Below, one piece after another: positions 21,666-42,434 of a stretch of 60,000 bases of DNA. The position numbers and the translations under genes were made by a program. Source of the DNA: Owenia fusiformis (taxonomy: Eukaryota; Annelida; Polychaeta; Sabellida; Oweniidae). Positions within the stretch are counted from its first letter, which is position 1, and every line of letters begins with the position of its first letter. The notes under the pieces were generated by a model that did not search any database, was not told the DNA's origin, and saw nothing but the letters and a program-made list of their open reading frames with translations. Location of the stretch: the NCBI GenBank assembly GCA_903813345.2, contig CAIIXF020000001.1:8189098-8249097 (forward strand), in the 5' to 3' direction.

Positions 21666-22742
21666 CAACCAATTCGAATATTGCTTATTAAGCAGCTATA
21701 ACGATCGTTAGAGTGAAATAATTTTCACACTTCTGATGAGAAAACATGTTCAAATGCATTTATCAAAAAATATATTGATTCCTTAAGGTTAAAAATACCA
21801 TTTCATATCTGCTTTAAGACATTTTTATTTGAGAATATTCTGGGGTGAAAAAACACTAGCAATTTACAAATTACATAAATAGTTCATCTGATATTTAAGA
21901 CATACTGTAGCTAAACTACAAGCCTAATGAGGTTACACAAATGATTAAATAATTAATAACAAATAAATAATATAGCAATTAAACAAATTGCTATACACTG
22001 CCTATTAACCTACATTCTGGTGAACACAATATTTCACAATATCATTTAAGCTTTCAGTTCAGAATTCAAAAAGAATGAACTTTTTTTCTTTTATGACTAT
22101 GCTGATGCAACAAATTATGTACTTATTATTTGTGAAAATTTTTGTGAAAAGTTTTTTTGAAAGCCCATGCAAAGTAAACGAACTATGCATTCTGAAATCA
22201 AAGCTTAACATATGCTCCAACTCCAAGATTAGATGTATATTATACAATTACAATGTCAATAATCTTATAATTTACAGACAATTTCTCACATTATTCAGTC
22301 CGCTATATTGTCAGATACATCATATCTTTGCATGACAGTAATATGCCCTCGTTAAAAGTACAATCCACAAGGGCATATTTGCAAAAATAGAGACTTGGCC
22401 TTTAAGCATTACTTTGCTGCACACAGTTTTCTGATTCTGGTTACATTAAGTATCACCCTGAATATATAATAATAATAATAAATATAATAATATAATTTAC
22501 ACTATTTTAATATCAGCATCTCTAGCATCTAATCTTTACATACAAGTTAAACAGGATTCAACGCTATATGGTATGGGTACTTTGATGATTTCCAACCAAA
22601 CATCTCACTTCAAAATCACAAAAAAGAAGGGGACCATTACTACACTTATCTTCTATTAAATCTACTTAAAATGCACAATTACCCGAAGTTAGTTATATTT
22701 ATTTTAATACATTTTCTCCATTTTAAACGTCATGTAAATGTA

Positions 22743-23341
22743 TTAGGGTCGTTCGAAAAGTTTTGCACGAAAGCTTCTCAAGAGAAGAGATTTTATCATT
22801 TTTGCATGAAATTTATATCAAATTTCAGGACAATAAGCAATGCCCTTCCTGAGATACATTGACTTTAAAATGATATTTTGAGCCATATTCTCCAATATTT
22901 TATGAATTCATGAGAACTTTGATAATGTCATAAAATCAGTGATTTTTTCAAGATGTTTGAAGAGTATGTTTACGGTCATTCTTAGGCATGATCAAAGAAA
23001 ACAAGATGCGAAATATTGATATAAGATTCACTTTTGCCATGAGAACAAAGCTAGATATTGTTTAAAACTAAGTTGACAGTTTATGTAAGCAAATTTAGCA
23101 TGATTAGTAATATTGTTCTTTATATATTACTATTTTTCTGTTTACAAAATGATATGAACCATTGTGTCATCGCCTTGGTTACTATGGCAACCATAGAATA
23201 TTAAGTAGTAGATGTATATACATGAAACCTTGAGAGTGTAAGGAGATAATATCGACGCACATACCTACCAACTATGAATAGGATTGGTTCATTATTTTCA
23301 TAATTAGATATATTTGTGCAAAACTTTTTGAACAACCCTTG
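22743..23341. mobile_element. mariner-type element, non-autonomous, 599 bp
   Basis: TIRs TTAGGGTCGTTCGAAAAGTT and CAAGGGTTGTTCAAAAAGTT, each followed by TTGCAC, are flanked by TA (22741-22742 and 23342-23343). This is the classical mariner end type. The interior has no intact transposase. Confidence 0.8.
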
Positions 23342-23343
23342 TA

Positions 23344-24964
23344 TTAACTGCCAGAAATTTTTTCTTTCAGTGAACCTGCTTGACTAGAAGTTATAGTATC
23401 TTGTTTTAATTTTAGCTGATGCAAGTTTCAAATTCTACTCCCTCCTATATGATGTATGAAGAATAAGTTTGTGACCAGCTGAAACTGTCCTGGATACGTG
23501 TGTAAATATATTAATCACTATCATCTAAATTCATTTACAAACTAAATTGCGTAATTGTGCTATCATTTATGTGTGCCACACTTGGAAACATAACATATCC
23601 TATACAACTAGATATACTGCAGTGAGTGCATGCAAGTGAGTATATACTTTTAAGTACACACTGGTGAGTATATACTTGATTCAAGAACTAATCTACAACT
23701 TTATCCCAATCAGACACTGTAGAACAACATAAATTTGAAAAATATAATTTGTGAAGTCTAACAAAAATATTATCGTTGATGGATTCCATACGCCAATCCA
23801 CACGTCGAAATGCCTATCAGTGATTCTCAAATTGAGAGCTGTACTAAACTAGGATCTTACTTTTACTTCCCTTCATCACATTAAAACAATGCAAAACTGA
23901 CTGAAACCATTCATTCCAAATGAAGATGCAAAAAGAAACATACACCACTATATCACACATATTGAATATATTTTGTACATAGTGCGGGTAATTATTTGGT
24001 TTCTATTTTGATTTTCAATTTTTCAATTTTTGCGTTTGGATATTAAAAGCGATAATATGGTGCATCATCAATGCCACAGATAAGTCTTGATTTTGAATCA
24101 ATTTGTTTCATTTAAATTACTTTTAATTCATACTAGTGATATTTAGTGCTCAAGTATTTCAATAATCCAACTTTATAATATCCTATATAACTAAGTGTGA
24201 TGGATTTATACTTGCACACGCACTTGTGATAAATATGTATTAGGAATGTTTGTTTCTTCCTTTTGATGAGTCCAAACAAGGAAGTACACATATTGCAAAA
24301 TATTTAGCCATTTCTATGTGAGTCAAATACATACAAATTCAAACTACAAATGGTATTCATGTAAATGCAAGCTGGTGAAAATGTCCATGCCTGGCCAAAC
24401 TCTATTTTTTAGATTTTTAATACAAATCCTAATTCAAATTGTATTACCATTATAAATGCATAATATTCCCACTGGCTATATACATCCAACAAATGGAGTG
24501 ATAATGAATTATAAATGGTAAACTGTTAAACTATATAAATAAACAGGCAGTTATTTCAGTAGATAGCTTTGAGGATTGAGTTTTAAATGCATTTTACATT
24601 GAATTAAGACTGTATTTTATGTTTTATCTGATTATCAATTCTATGTATTGTATTATTAATTGAACATCTACGGCAGCAAAAATCAACTTGGCAACATATC
24701 AAACTAAGATTATACAACTGCATCTATAGTCTTGCAATTAACTTTTGAAAATATTGGCACCTGACATTCATACTTTCTGTGATAATATATCAGCAGTTGA
24801 TCTTTACAAAAATAACTCTTTCCGTTTCTATCATTGTCTTTCACATAAACCCTTTCTGGTTACATTATATGTTACTGTAGCCCGATTCTATCCATAATAC
24901 TGCAACACGATTCCTGCTTCAACTTATATATTTCATATGTATACTTGATACCTGACTATTCAAC
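23344..24964. other. Intergenic, no gene recognised
   Basis: AT-rich DNA without exon-like segments or strong repeats. Confidence 0.5.
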
Positions 24965-26280
24965 TCCATGTACATATCTAATATATCACACATCTACTCA
25001 ATACTTCACATTTAAACCCTGAGGCTAATGTACCTACTTCATGTATCATACATCTACTCAATACTTCACATTTCAACCCTGAGGCTAATGTACATACTTC
25101 ATGTATCATACATCTACTCAATACTTCACATTTCAACCCTGAGGCTAATGTACATACTTCATGTATCATACATCCACTCAATACTTGACCTTTCAACCCT
25201 GAGGCTAATGTACTTACTTCATGTATCATACATCCACTCAATCCTTGACCTTTCAACACTGAGGCTAATGTACTTACTTCATATATCATACATCCACTCA
25301 ATCCTTGACCTTTCAACACTGAGGCTAATGTACTTACTCAATGTATCATACATCTACTCAATATTTGATCTTTCAAATCTGAGGTTAATGTACTTACTCA
25401 ATGTATCAAACATCTACTCAATACTTGACCTTTCAACCCTGAGGCTAATGTACATTCTTCATGTATCATAAATCCACTCAATCCTCGACCTTTCAACTCT
25501 GAGGCTTAGGTACTTACTCAATGTATCATACATCCACTCAATCCTTGACCTTTCAACCCTGAGGCTAATGTACATTCTTCATGTATCATAAATCCACTCA
25601 ATCCTCGACCTTTCAACTCTGAGGCTTAGGTACTTACTCAATGTATCATACATCTACTCAATATTTGATCTTTCAAATGTGAGGTTAATGTACTTACTCA
25701 ATGTATCATACATCTACTCAATACTTGACCTTTCAACCCTGAGTTAATGTACATACTTCATGTATCATACATCTACTCGATACTTGACCATTCAACCCTG
25801 AGGCTAATGTACATACTCAATGTATCAATACATCTACTCAATACTTCCCATTTCAACCCTGAGGCTAATGTACAAACTGTATATATCATACATCCACTCA
25901 ATACTTGACCTTTCAACTCTGAGGCTACTGTACATACTCAATGTATCATACATCTACTCAATACTTGACTGTATTAAAAACCCTGAGTCTGATGTACATA
26001 TTTCATGTATCATCTACATTCCATCTACTCAAATCTTGACTTCCAGCCCTAAGGCTATTGTATATACATCATGCAGCATACATCTACTCAATACTTGACT
26101 TCCAGCCTTGGGTCAATTGTACATACTTTGTGTATTATAAATCTACTCAATACTTGACTTTTCAACCCTGAGGCTAATTTACATGACTCGTGAATCATGC
26201 AGCTACTCAATACCTGACTTCACAGCCCCGAGGCTAATGTATGCATTTCATGTAACAAACATCTTCTCAATACTCTAGTT
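24965..26280. repeat. 60-bp satellite array, about 22 copies
   Basis: The unit is CCTGAGGCTAATGTACATAC, TTCATGTATCATACATCTAC, TCAATACTTGACCTTTCAAC. Central copies are exactly 60 bp, so reading frames stay open across them on both strands (25028-25471 plus, 24978-25319 minus). Edge copies are diverged and lose the 60-bp register. A two-unit (120-bp) variant pattern recurs near 25441-25680. Confidence 0.95.
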
Positions 26281-29200
26281 TTAAGACCTACTTTATATAT
26301 CTAAGTAGCTTGTGAATCATAGCTATAAGATGATACATAAATCATATATCTAGTAAATCTCAGGCATTTGTTATACAGGTGGGATGCTATGTAAGAATTT
26401 TTTCAGTTCCACTATCAGTTCATAATCATCATAATTCCATTTAGCCTCATTAAAGACCATCTTAAAAATCAAATAAATAGAGATTCAAGTTCATGTACTG
26501 AGTTTGTTAATAGGCATAATATTATACCATTATGCTACTTCTAAACTGGCATAAATGACAGGCCACTACTTATGTGCCATGTTTACCTCAACAGACTAAA
26601 TCTAATTAGAAATTCCTAATGCCACTGTGCACTAGCCTCATGTTATATTTGAGCCTAGTGACTACTCAATGCAAGCCTTTAAAAAATCACAAAGTGGTTA
26701 TTTCTTACTAATATTCCTCCAAATGGCGGTGAAACAATGATTAAACTACATCACCCATTACACTGGGGTCAATTATATACAATAGAATATTATTTTTCCA
26801 TTCATGCACAACTTCAAATATCATTCTGTGAAGTAATCACTGAGAAAACATTCAAGCTGTTCATGTACAAAGACCTGAGTACAAAGAAGCAAAATAGTTA
26901 GTTTTCCAAGATCATGATTTTCTCACGACTTAAATAATTCAATTGGATTGTTTTGAAATATTTCTACAATATTCATTAAAGGCCAAAAGGAAACAGTCTA
27001 CTTCAATTTTCAAGCCTTTTCACAATTATTTCACTGATTAAAGGCACCTTCTTGAGCAATAGTCTACATTACAGGACTGTTAACTGTCTTGTTACAGAAC
27101 AGTTAGCAGTCTTTCTTACAGGACTTTCCACAGTCCATGGTACACACCTTTCCGCAGTCTATGTCCAAGACTGTCCATTACTTCACATACATTATTCATG
27201 GACTATAAATAATTCATGCATTACAATTAGTTCGTGCATTTGTTTCATTGAAATCATTAGAAGACTGTACAACTAAATAGTGACATAGTACTCATTGGTT
27301 TTTGTTCTTTTGAGAACCCTGTTTCCCCTATTTCTGAATATATTCTACATTATTCCCAAAACATGTCACATTTAACATGGGCAACATTCAATCAGAGATC
27401 ATTTCTCTGACTTACACAAAAACCACACAAAAACTATAAAACAAACTACAAATGAGACAAGTTAAAATTTCACGTTAAAAAATGCTGAGATTTTCATGTT
27501 TTTTAAACATTGTTTCATTCAGGAGTTTCCACAATTTGGAAAGCACTCGTAAATTATTAGCATACAAAATCAGGCAATATTAAATAAAAAAAACATGAAT
27601 ATCCTAGAATCTCTTAGTAATTAACATATTATATAATATAGAAATTGCAACGACAGTTGTAACACTAATAATAAAACTGTGAACTATAAATACAAGCATA
27701 TTATTATACAGTGAGTAGAAAATGGACATTTCTCTTCTAAAGAAATTCTATTCAGACATGGTGACTAGCATTTAATAATTAATCATTTTGACACAGGATG
27801 ACTTAAGCAAATCCTTCTAAGCCTATACTGTTCATACATTATATTATCAGGCCATGGTATAAAAGCTTTGAGTTAATCATTTCTTAATTCATTGTTTATT
27901 AAGAATAAGTGTGTAAGAGTGACAACCCTGAGCTTTTTCACTATAGCCATTGGAACTAGGGTACATATGTAAATATCTGTTCTTGTGTATGCCAACTTGC
28001 ACAACACTTGGGATGGGGCATACAAGTAACATCCATATACACAGAGCACATCAACAGAGGCCCTTTCAAATAACAAAAATAGGAAGTTGCAGATATCCCC
28101 CGTCCCACACTAAAATGGCCACTGGCAATATTAAATATAAATAACATTCAACTATTTGTACATTGCATGCAATACAAGACTATCTACACACTATAACACC
28201 ATACTTAGAATCTTTAAGAGAGACATGTTAAAGCACTACATTATAGATCATGATTTGAAATGTTCAATTCAATCTGTCCTTCATCTAGCATGTTTCCAGT
28301 TAACAGACCCAATGATTCCTTCAGCTACATACTGTACATATCTGTACAACAAAATACAGCACTTCTAATCAGAAAATTCTTAATTTAACTGTTTCTCTCT
28401 TACAGCTAAGCTAAAGGCAGATCTGCCATGTATGTAGCTACAGGTCCATTATACTCAAACACTTGGAAACATCATATCTGGTACACCACTAACCCTGCAT
28501 TAAGCTGAAATTCTATCTTTAATCAACATTGATCACCGGTTAAATTCATATATACAGATATTTCATCTATGATAATATTTGATAAATAATCCATTCAGCT
28601 AATAATGCAAATAATTTATAAATATGATACATAGCATTATTCTTTAACATTACCTTACAACAACTTATATGGTTATGAGTAAAAATTGCACTAATTAAGT
28701 AGTTGAGAATATTGAAATCGAAGAATGTGAGGGTGCTGATTTAATCAAGCCATTGGTTAACACATGCAATTTAAATATCAACTACATTTTAAATACACCC
28801 TTGGTCAATTAGACCCATTCACCCATACAAAAGGCATATTATTGCTTAAAACACTAGAGTAGTGCATACTTCGCAATACCTTGATGGTTATGGTTTTGGC
28901 AAATTCGATGGAAGAGGTTTTCTACATGACCTTGCTATGCTAGAAATGTATACTTTAAGACAATTTTCTGTTTTCCTGAGAAAATCTGTGAAATGCCATT
29001 GTAACCATGAGCACACCTTACAAAGGTTCATAGCATTATCTTCTATGTAAATGAACCATTCTACCGATTCATATATATTGAAGATAGGCTCTGTTAAAAT
29101 TCCAATTAGGCTGCACAGCGGGTTTGTTGTGCGACAGCATTACATATAACAGAATCCAATTCATTTGGCAAACTAGAATATACAATAGAATACAAAGTTT

Positions 29201-29869
29201 GTCCTTCCAACAGAACTAAAAAATGACATGGAAGTTAACTCAGTAACAATTCTGCACTACAACACAATGAAGATGTGGGAACTGTCCTGCAGACACATGA
29301 CGGACAAGCAGCGCCATCTATCAACAGTGCACTTCCCCCTTCTATAAAATCTCCATTATGAATTACACTACACTAATCCAATATAATATTCACACTCCAT
29401 AATCAAAAATATATATAATCATAATATAATAATAATAAATATCAACAGCAACATTTCTACATATATCTTACTATTTTTTTGGTTAGAATATATAAAATAA
29501 ATAATTGTTTTGTTTCAATCTCCAACAGAGTTCTTCCTGATCCTACATGGCACCAATCAATATTTCGAGAATAATCTCCATCCAGCTGCTCCTCTACTCC
29601 TACATTACATTATTATACAATCACACTCCCCTCGCAGAGATTTCTTTATGTTACCCACATTAAAACAACTATTAAATAACTATCATTAGCTTACATGAAT
29701 ATAGTTGCTTATGTATAGGTAAGATAACGAGATATCTCCAACTTTCTAAGGGGATTATTTTGATCCATTCCTTTCCATTAAACTATGTCTCTTTCTATGT
29801 GCCAACTATTTCCAATCTAATTGTAGCTATAGGAGTCTCTGCAACTTTGTCAATGAATCAATGAATACA
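26281..29869. other. Intergenic and likely MEIOC 3' flank; no gene
   Basis: No protein-like exon was found. The part next to 29870 probably holds the MEIOC 3' UTR, but I could not pick one poly(A) signal with confidence. Confidence 0.45.
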
Positions 29870-37973
<8,104 letters not shown>

Positions 37974-38379
37974 CTGAAAGTACAAAAGATTTGATTAGCA
38001 ATTTTGATTGTTACTTATTATCAAACACATTAAAGGCCCTGTGCAAAATATAGATTAATTTTGATTTGAATATTACTTTTTATGATTTGAAAAACTATTT
38101 GAGACTTTCCGTAGAAAAATGTGACTTCTGGAAATGAGTAGGCTACAATCTAAGTGGATGGGGATATTGCATGGGTGTACCCAGGTGTATTGGCTGGAAC
38201 CCCTTTAAACCTTTTTGATCTCTTCATGGTGCTGACGAGAGACTTGTGGAAAGACCTCAAGCCAGATCCAGTTCCCATTTAAGTATTAGTAGTAGGAGCA
38301 ATGAAATAATGAGAAGACCGGACATGAAACCAAAAATCGTACATCCAAAAATGTATGATCAAGGGAAGGGAAGGGAACC

Positions 38380-39330
38380 TCTGGACTCAGCTTCCTCCGC
38401 AAGGCCTTGATATTTTGTTGCTTTTAACTCGTGTGAGACTTCCAGTCTATCCTCTCAAGGGACTATCAGTCCGATAATGAGAATAGTCTTGGTCGAGCTT
38501 GAAGTCATAACCATGTCTGGGCATTAGGGGTGGGACGGTTACCCGAAATTGTTCCATTCCGTGGTATTTGGATTCTGTATCGGAACTCGGAACACGAGGA
38601 AGCACTTTCGGAACGGGACAAAACACCTCAAGCTCATTTTTTTCCACCAATTAGATCGTAAATAAGCTGATTTTGTCAAAATCAAAAATAAATTTGAAAA
38701 CTTACGAGAGATTCTCCTCCAAATTTGAAGAGTCAGTATGAGCTAGAACTACAACTTTAGCAAACGAAAACAATCAATATTTATTCTCATTGTGCAGTGT
38801 ATATGAATAATATTTCAATCATCGCGATCTTTTATCTTTGTTTCAAATATTTAATTCGTTTCATTTCAAGTTTGACTTCGTAGGCTCTCTATAATGGCAG
38901 CACCGACCGAAACTTTTACGATAGAAAATGCTCCAAAAAACCTCAAGAGCTCAGTTTGGAAGCACTTTGGTCTCCCAAGACTGGATCGAAGGGGTAAGGC
39001 AGATGTTCCGTTCCGAAAATGTTCCGTTCCGAAGGTCTAAATACCGTTCCGTCCCGAAGTTTTTCTGTTCCGTCCCACCCCTACTGGACATAAGGTGGTT
39101 ACTGCCACATTCTGAGGAAAGACAAGTTTCTGGTGAAGGTCTACTTGGAGTTGCCAGTCTGTTGCGCTCGCTAAGATACTAGGCCTGGGCTGTGATTTGC
39201 TGGAGGAGTTTGCAGCTTTGGGTTTTCCTTCCTTGATGAAGCCAATGTTCTGGTGTTGCTGGGAGAAAATGTCATTTGATCTTGTCCCAGAAGCAATATT
39301 TTGTTATTTTTATCGCCCAGAATTCCTTTA
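38380..39330 (-). pseudogene. Non-LTR-retroelement-like coding remnant, interrupted by a hAT MITE
   Basis: Reading the minus strand across the insertion, the frame resembles a C-terminal segment common in animal retroelement proteins. It has LVFPQNVAVTTLCPD before the insertion point and then LIVPWEDRLE and ELKATKYQGLAEEAE after it. Typical family forms have PDIVLW..IELTVPWEE..ERKATKY. Stop codons and frame changes show that it is dead. It lies between MEIOC exon 37866-37973 and the RTCA start. Similarity is judged by eye. Confidence 0.55.
38525..39083. mobile_element. hAT-type MITE, 559 bp
   Basis: TIRs TAGGGGTGGGACGG are present at both ends. The 8-bp target duplication is CTGGGCAT (38517-38524) and CTGGACAT (39084-39091), with one mismatch. 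GTTCCGTTCCG-rich subterminal repeats are present. It inserted into the retroelement remnant. Confidence 0.85.
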
Positions 39331-42312
39331 AGTGATTGGAGATAAAGCTAACAACAGTACGTACCATTTAGGAATGACATGTTATATGTATTAATAAACT
39401 GACTCCAGGATCAAGATTTATGTCCGACGTCAGCTCTGGGAAGTTGGATTGAAATTTCTTATAGAGAAAAATTGAGCCCATTTCGACTAAACACTGTGCT
39501 GAGTAGTGTTTATAATACCCTACTTTATTTAAATCAATACAGTCTGTTGTCGCAGCAAATCAATGTTCTATTAGACTACAAAAATTTTGAATTTAGATTG
39601 CAGCCATTTTAAGGTCACGCGAGGTCTCGTGAATTTCTAAGTAAACATTTGCTACAAAATAACTTTTAGCAGATTTGTTTTTTGGTAAAAACATCGATGT
39701 TTTGTTTCAGGCATCGATGCATCGCCATAATTACTTTTGGCGATGAATGTTGCGATGTAATGATTAATCGCAACAACACTAATGCCCATGTGTACGTTAA
39801 GAACAACACGCATTGCACGAATGCGCAATAAGTTAAAATGGCATTTCTTATCCCAGCGCTAGTGCCTGAACGACAGTGAGATTCCATTGTTAATAAAGAC
39901 AGTGTTATTTCTGTTGCCGATAGCAAACTGTTGTGGCTAAGCCCGGAAGTAAAATTGTGTTCAATCTACGATTTCGTTTGAGGCGAAAATGAGCTAAAAC
40001 AACTTGCCCCGTGTGTCTATAACAAAACACCATCATTTTAGCGTCTATATAATCAATGCTTACAGTACTTGAAATATCCTTACTTGAAATTATTCACTGA
40101 TCTATTTTGAAGAGCTTTTGAAGAGCGATTTTAGCATTTGAGGCAATCTGCGCCAGTTCCTCTTGGTTCAGAATTAAGTTCATGAGCATTAGAATGAATA
40201 ATTTGATTGGCTTAAATTCCAAGCCTCCATGCGCACTTGTAAATTATTTCAAACTATTAGGTATGCACGAAGTATTGAAGCAAAAACGAAACTGCTGCAG
40301 ATTGCCCTACTTATTCAATGGCGGAAAATTCTTTATTCAAAATGTTTTCCCGTATTGGGGAAAAGAAACACAACCCCAGGATAGATATAGGATGACATTA
40401 CACAAACAAGAAAATAAGTAGGAATGATTGCTAAAAGCCGTGCATGAAACTTTACAGAAACTAAAGTAAGTGACACTGTTTTAAATGTGTTCTATTCCCC
40501 GGGTAATTTGGTCCACGACAACGACAGCTGATTTTAACTTTCGACAGATTTAATTCAGCCGACTGTCGTTCTGTCGTTCAGGTACTAGCTTAGTTCAACG
40601 TCGTTAAACTCAATAACGGCGTTATTTATTATTAAGAATTTTCTTGGGGCCATTATTGAGTTTAACCTCTTTACTATTCTTTCCATTGATGCAAGTTTTG
40701 GATCCACCGAAACCATTTTTCCGCGATAACATGCAACTGATACTTGACAACAATATAAAAACACATAACATCAAGCGATTCAACACAATATTATTGTATT
40801 AAATGGTCATTTATACAAGTAAAATGAGGTTAAACTTACCAATCTCTAAAATTACATTTCCGCATGTCCGGCATTGTGTCTGTTCGTCCCGGGTTAAAAT
40901 TTAAACTATTGAAACGAAATTGTTGTCAAATAGATTGATAATTATCACGCGATAACTCGGGATAAAATAACCATTTTTGAGGATAGCAGGTATCTTTGAT
41001 TGATTTATATAGCGCTTGCATACACACAAAATCGTTATTAATTGCAAACCTACTGTTTGTTGATGCAGTGTCGCAATGACGGTTAATTCCTGATACGATT
41101 TGCAATTTCGATGTTACCGGAGCTGACCGATATTTTCGTAAAATTCCAAACCTGTCTCCAATATTTTCGTAATTATGCATCAATATGGTCTAAGGGGGGT
41201 ACGGGATGGTGTGTATGTATTTATAAGGTATGTATGCATGCTTGAATCACATTCTTTATGTAATATTACCATGTTTTCGGAGTTTAATTAGTTCCGCATG
41301 TCGAAACCTGCTGAACGATTAAATGATCGCATCAAGGGCAAAATCATCATGGAAGTTAGACCTAGCCGGGGCCATAAGACATGTCAGATAAGAAACGAGG
41401 CCCAGGCTAGGTCTAATGTTGTTGGACTAGTACTAGCTCTACCCAGCGCGCCGGAGTGTGTTGCTCAATGTAGAAACACTTCAATTGGAAAAGCACCAAT
41501 TATGAACTTACTAAAACTGAATGCATGGCCATTAGAAATACAATCTGCAATACTACGAAAGATTGCAGCCTACCTGTATAGCCCTAATATTCTTTAATTT
41601 CTTACATTTCATTTGAAGCAGTCAAGGCCATATGCTAAAATTAGAATCTCGCGCCATTCTTAAAAACTGCGCAATAAAATGTCAATTCGTGCAACATATT
41701 TCATGTCCATAACGAGCCTTTCATACATATCATTCTTTCCTAATGAATCTTCTAACAAGATTCTGACTTAATCAATAAAATATAACAAGACAAGCACTCG
41801 TTGTTTTGGTGAGGAAGCATCTGATCAAAGCCAAACAGTGATCGTTGTCCGTCAGAATTTCCATAACAAATGACAAAAACATGCCAACTAAAAGTACTAT
41901 TACACAACAAATATTTAATAAGCGAACCTGATCTTTTGACAACAAGTACTCAGATATATTACCTCTCTATTAAAATGGTTGTTGACGCTTGCCTTCATCA
42001 GGTCTAAGTGAAATTTGTCATGCTGCTCGCTCTCAAAGTGCACGGAGAGAGCCATTCGAGATCATCTTGCAATATGCAAATAAGCTGTTCTGCTGTACCC
42101 CCTATATGTCAACAAAAGGTAAACAAACATATTATACCAGATCTAAGTTGATAAAACATGAAGATAAATTGATTCAAATTAATTGACAATATTTTTCATT
42201 AATTTTAAACTCTTTGATTAACATTATATCTGTAAAATACCATGTGAAAATTAAAGAAACAGTATGGGAACTTCGGTGAGTTTTCAAGGTCAACTCACCC
42301 AATCACTCTTAC
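39331..42312. other. Gap between MEIOC exons and the RTCA start; no confident exon
   Basis: Any 5' exons of MEIOC should lie here. I found no splice-flanked frame with the needed phases. Part of it (40591-41429) is a split repeat that recurs inverted at 45580-45699. Confidence 0.4.
40591..41429. repeat. Split copy of a repeat, inverted partner at 45580-45699
   Basis: 40591-40651 and 41366-41429 together match the reverse complement of 45580-45699, where the two blocks are contiguous. The intervening ~715 bp is bordered by GGGGCC on both sides (40646-40651 and 41368-41373), as if inserted. The 41354-41417 block is itself a hairpin (TTAGACCTAGCC/GGCTAGGTCTAA). Confidence 0.65.
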
Positions 42313-42434
42313 CACACCGCCATCTTGCGAGGAAAATGAAAGTTAATAAAATATACAAAGTTCCAGCAAAGTTCTATGCACAATAAAAGAGTGATTTACT
42401 AGATAGCTTCTTGTCTTCTCATACGATCAAAGAA
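42313..42434. promoter_or_regulatory. Candidate bidirectional promoter with YY1-like start site and possible minus-strand first exon
   Basis: On the minus strand, 42323 down to 42313 reads ATGGCGGTGTG directly followed by GTAAGAG, a strong splice donor, and it is preceded by CGCAAG. The string AAGATGGCGG is the YY1 core often found at translation starts. RTCA begins at 42435 on the opposite strand, so about 110 bp separate the two starts. This 11-bp coding piece could be the first exon of MEIOC, but I could not find the exon linking it to 37973, so the assignment is a hypothesis. Confidence 0.4.

Noticed and set aside
25028-25471. 147-codon open frame of 20-residue repeats, and a 113-codon frame on the other strand
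   Set aside because: Product of a 60-bp tandem array whose unit is a multiple of three. Both strands are open and the frame decays with the array register.
38447-38650. 67-codon minus-strand frame as a gene
   Set aside because: Crosses the left end of the hAT MITE, joining transposon end and retroelement relic.
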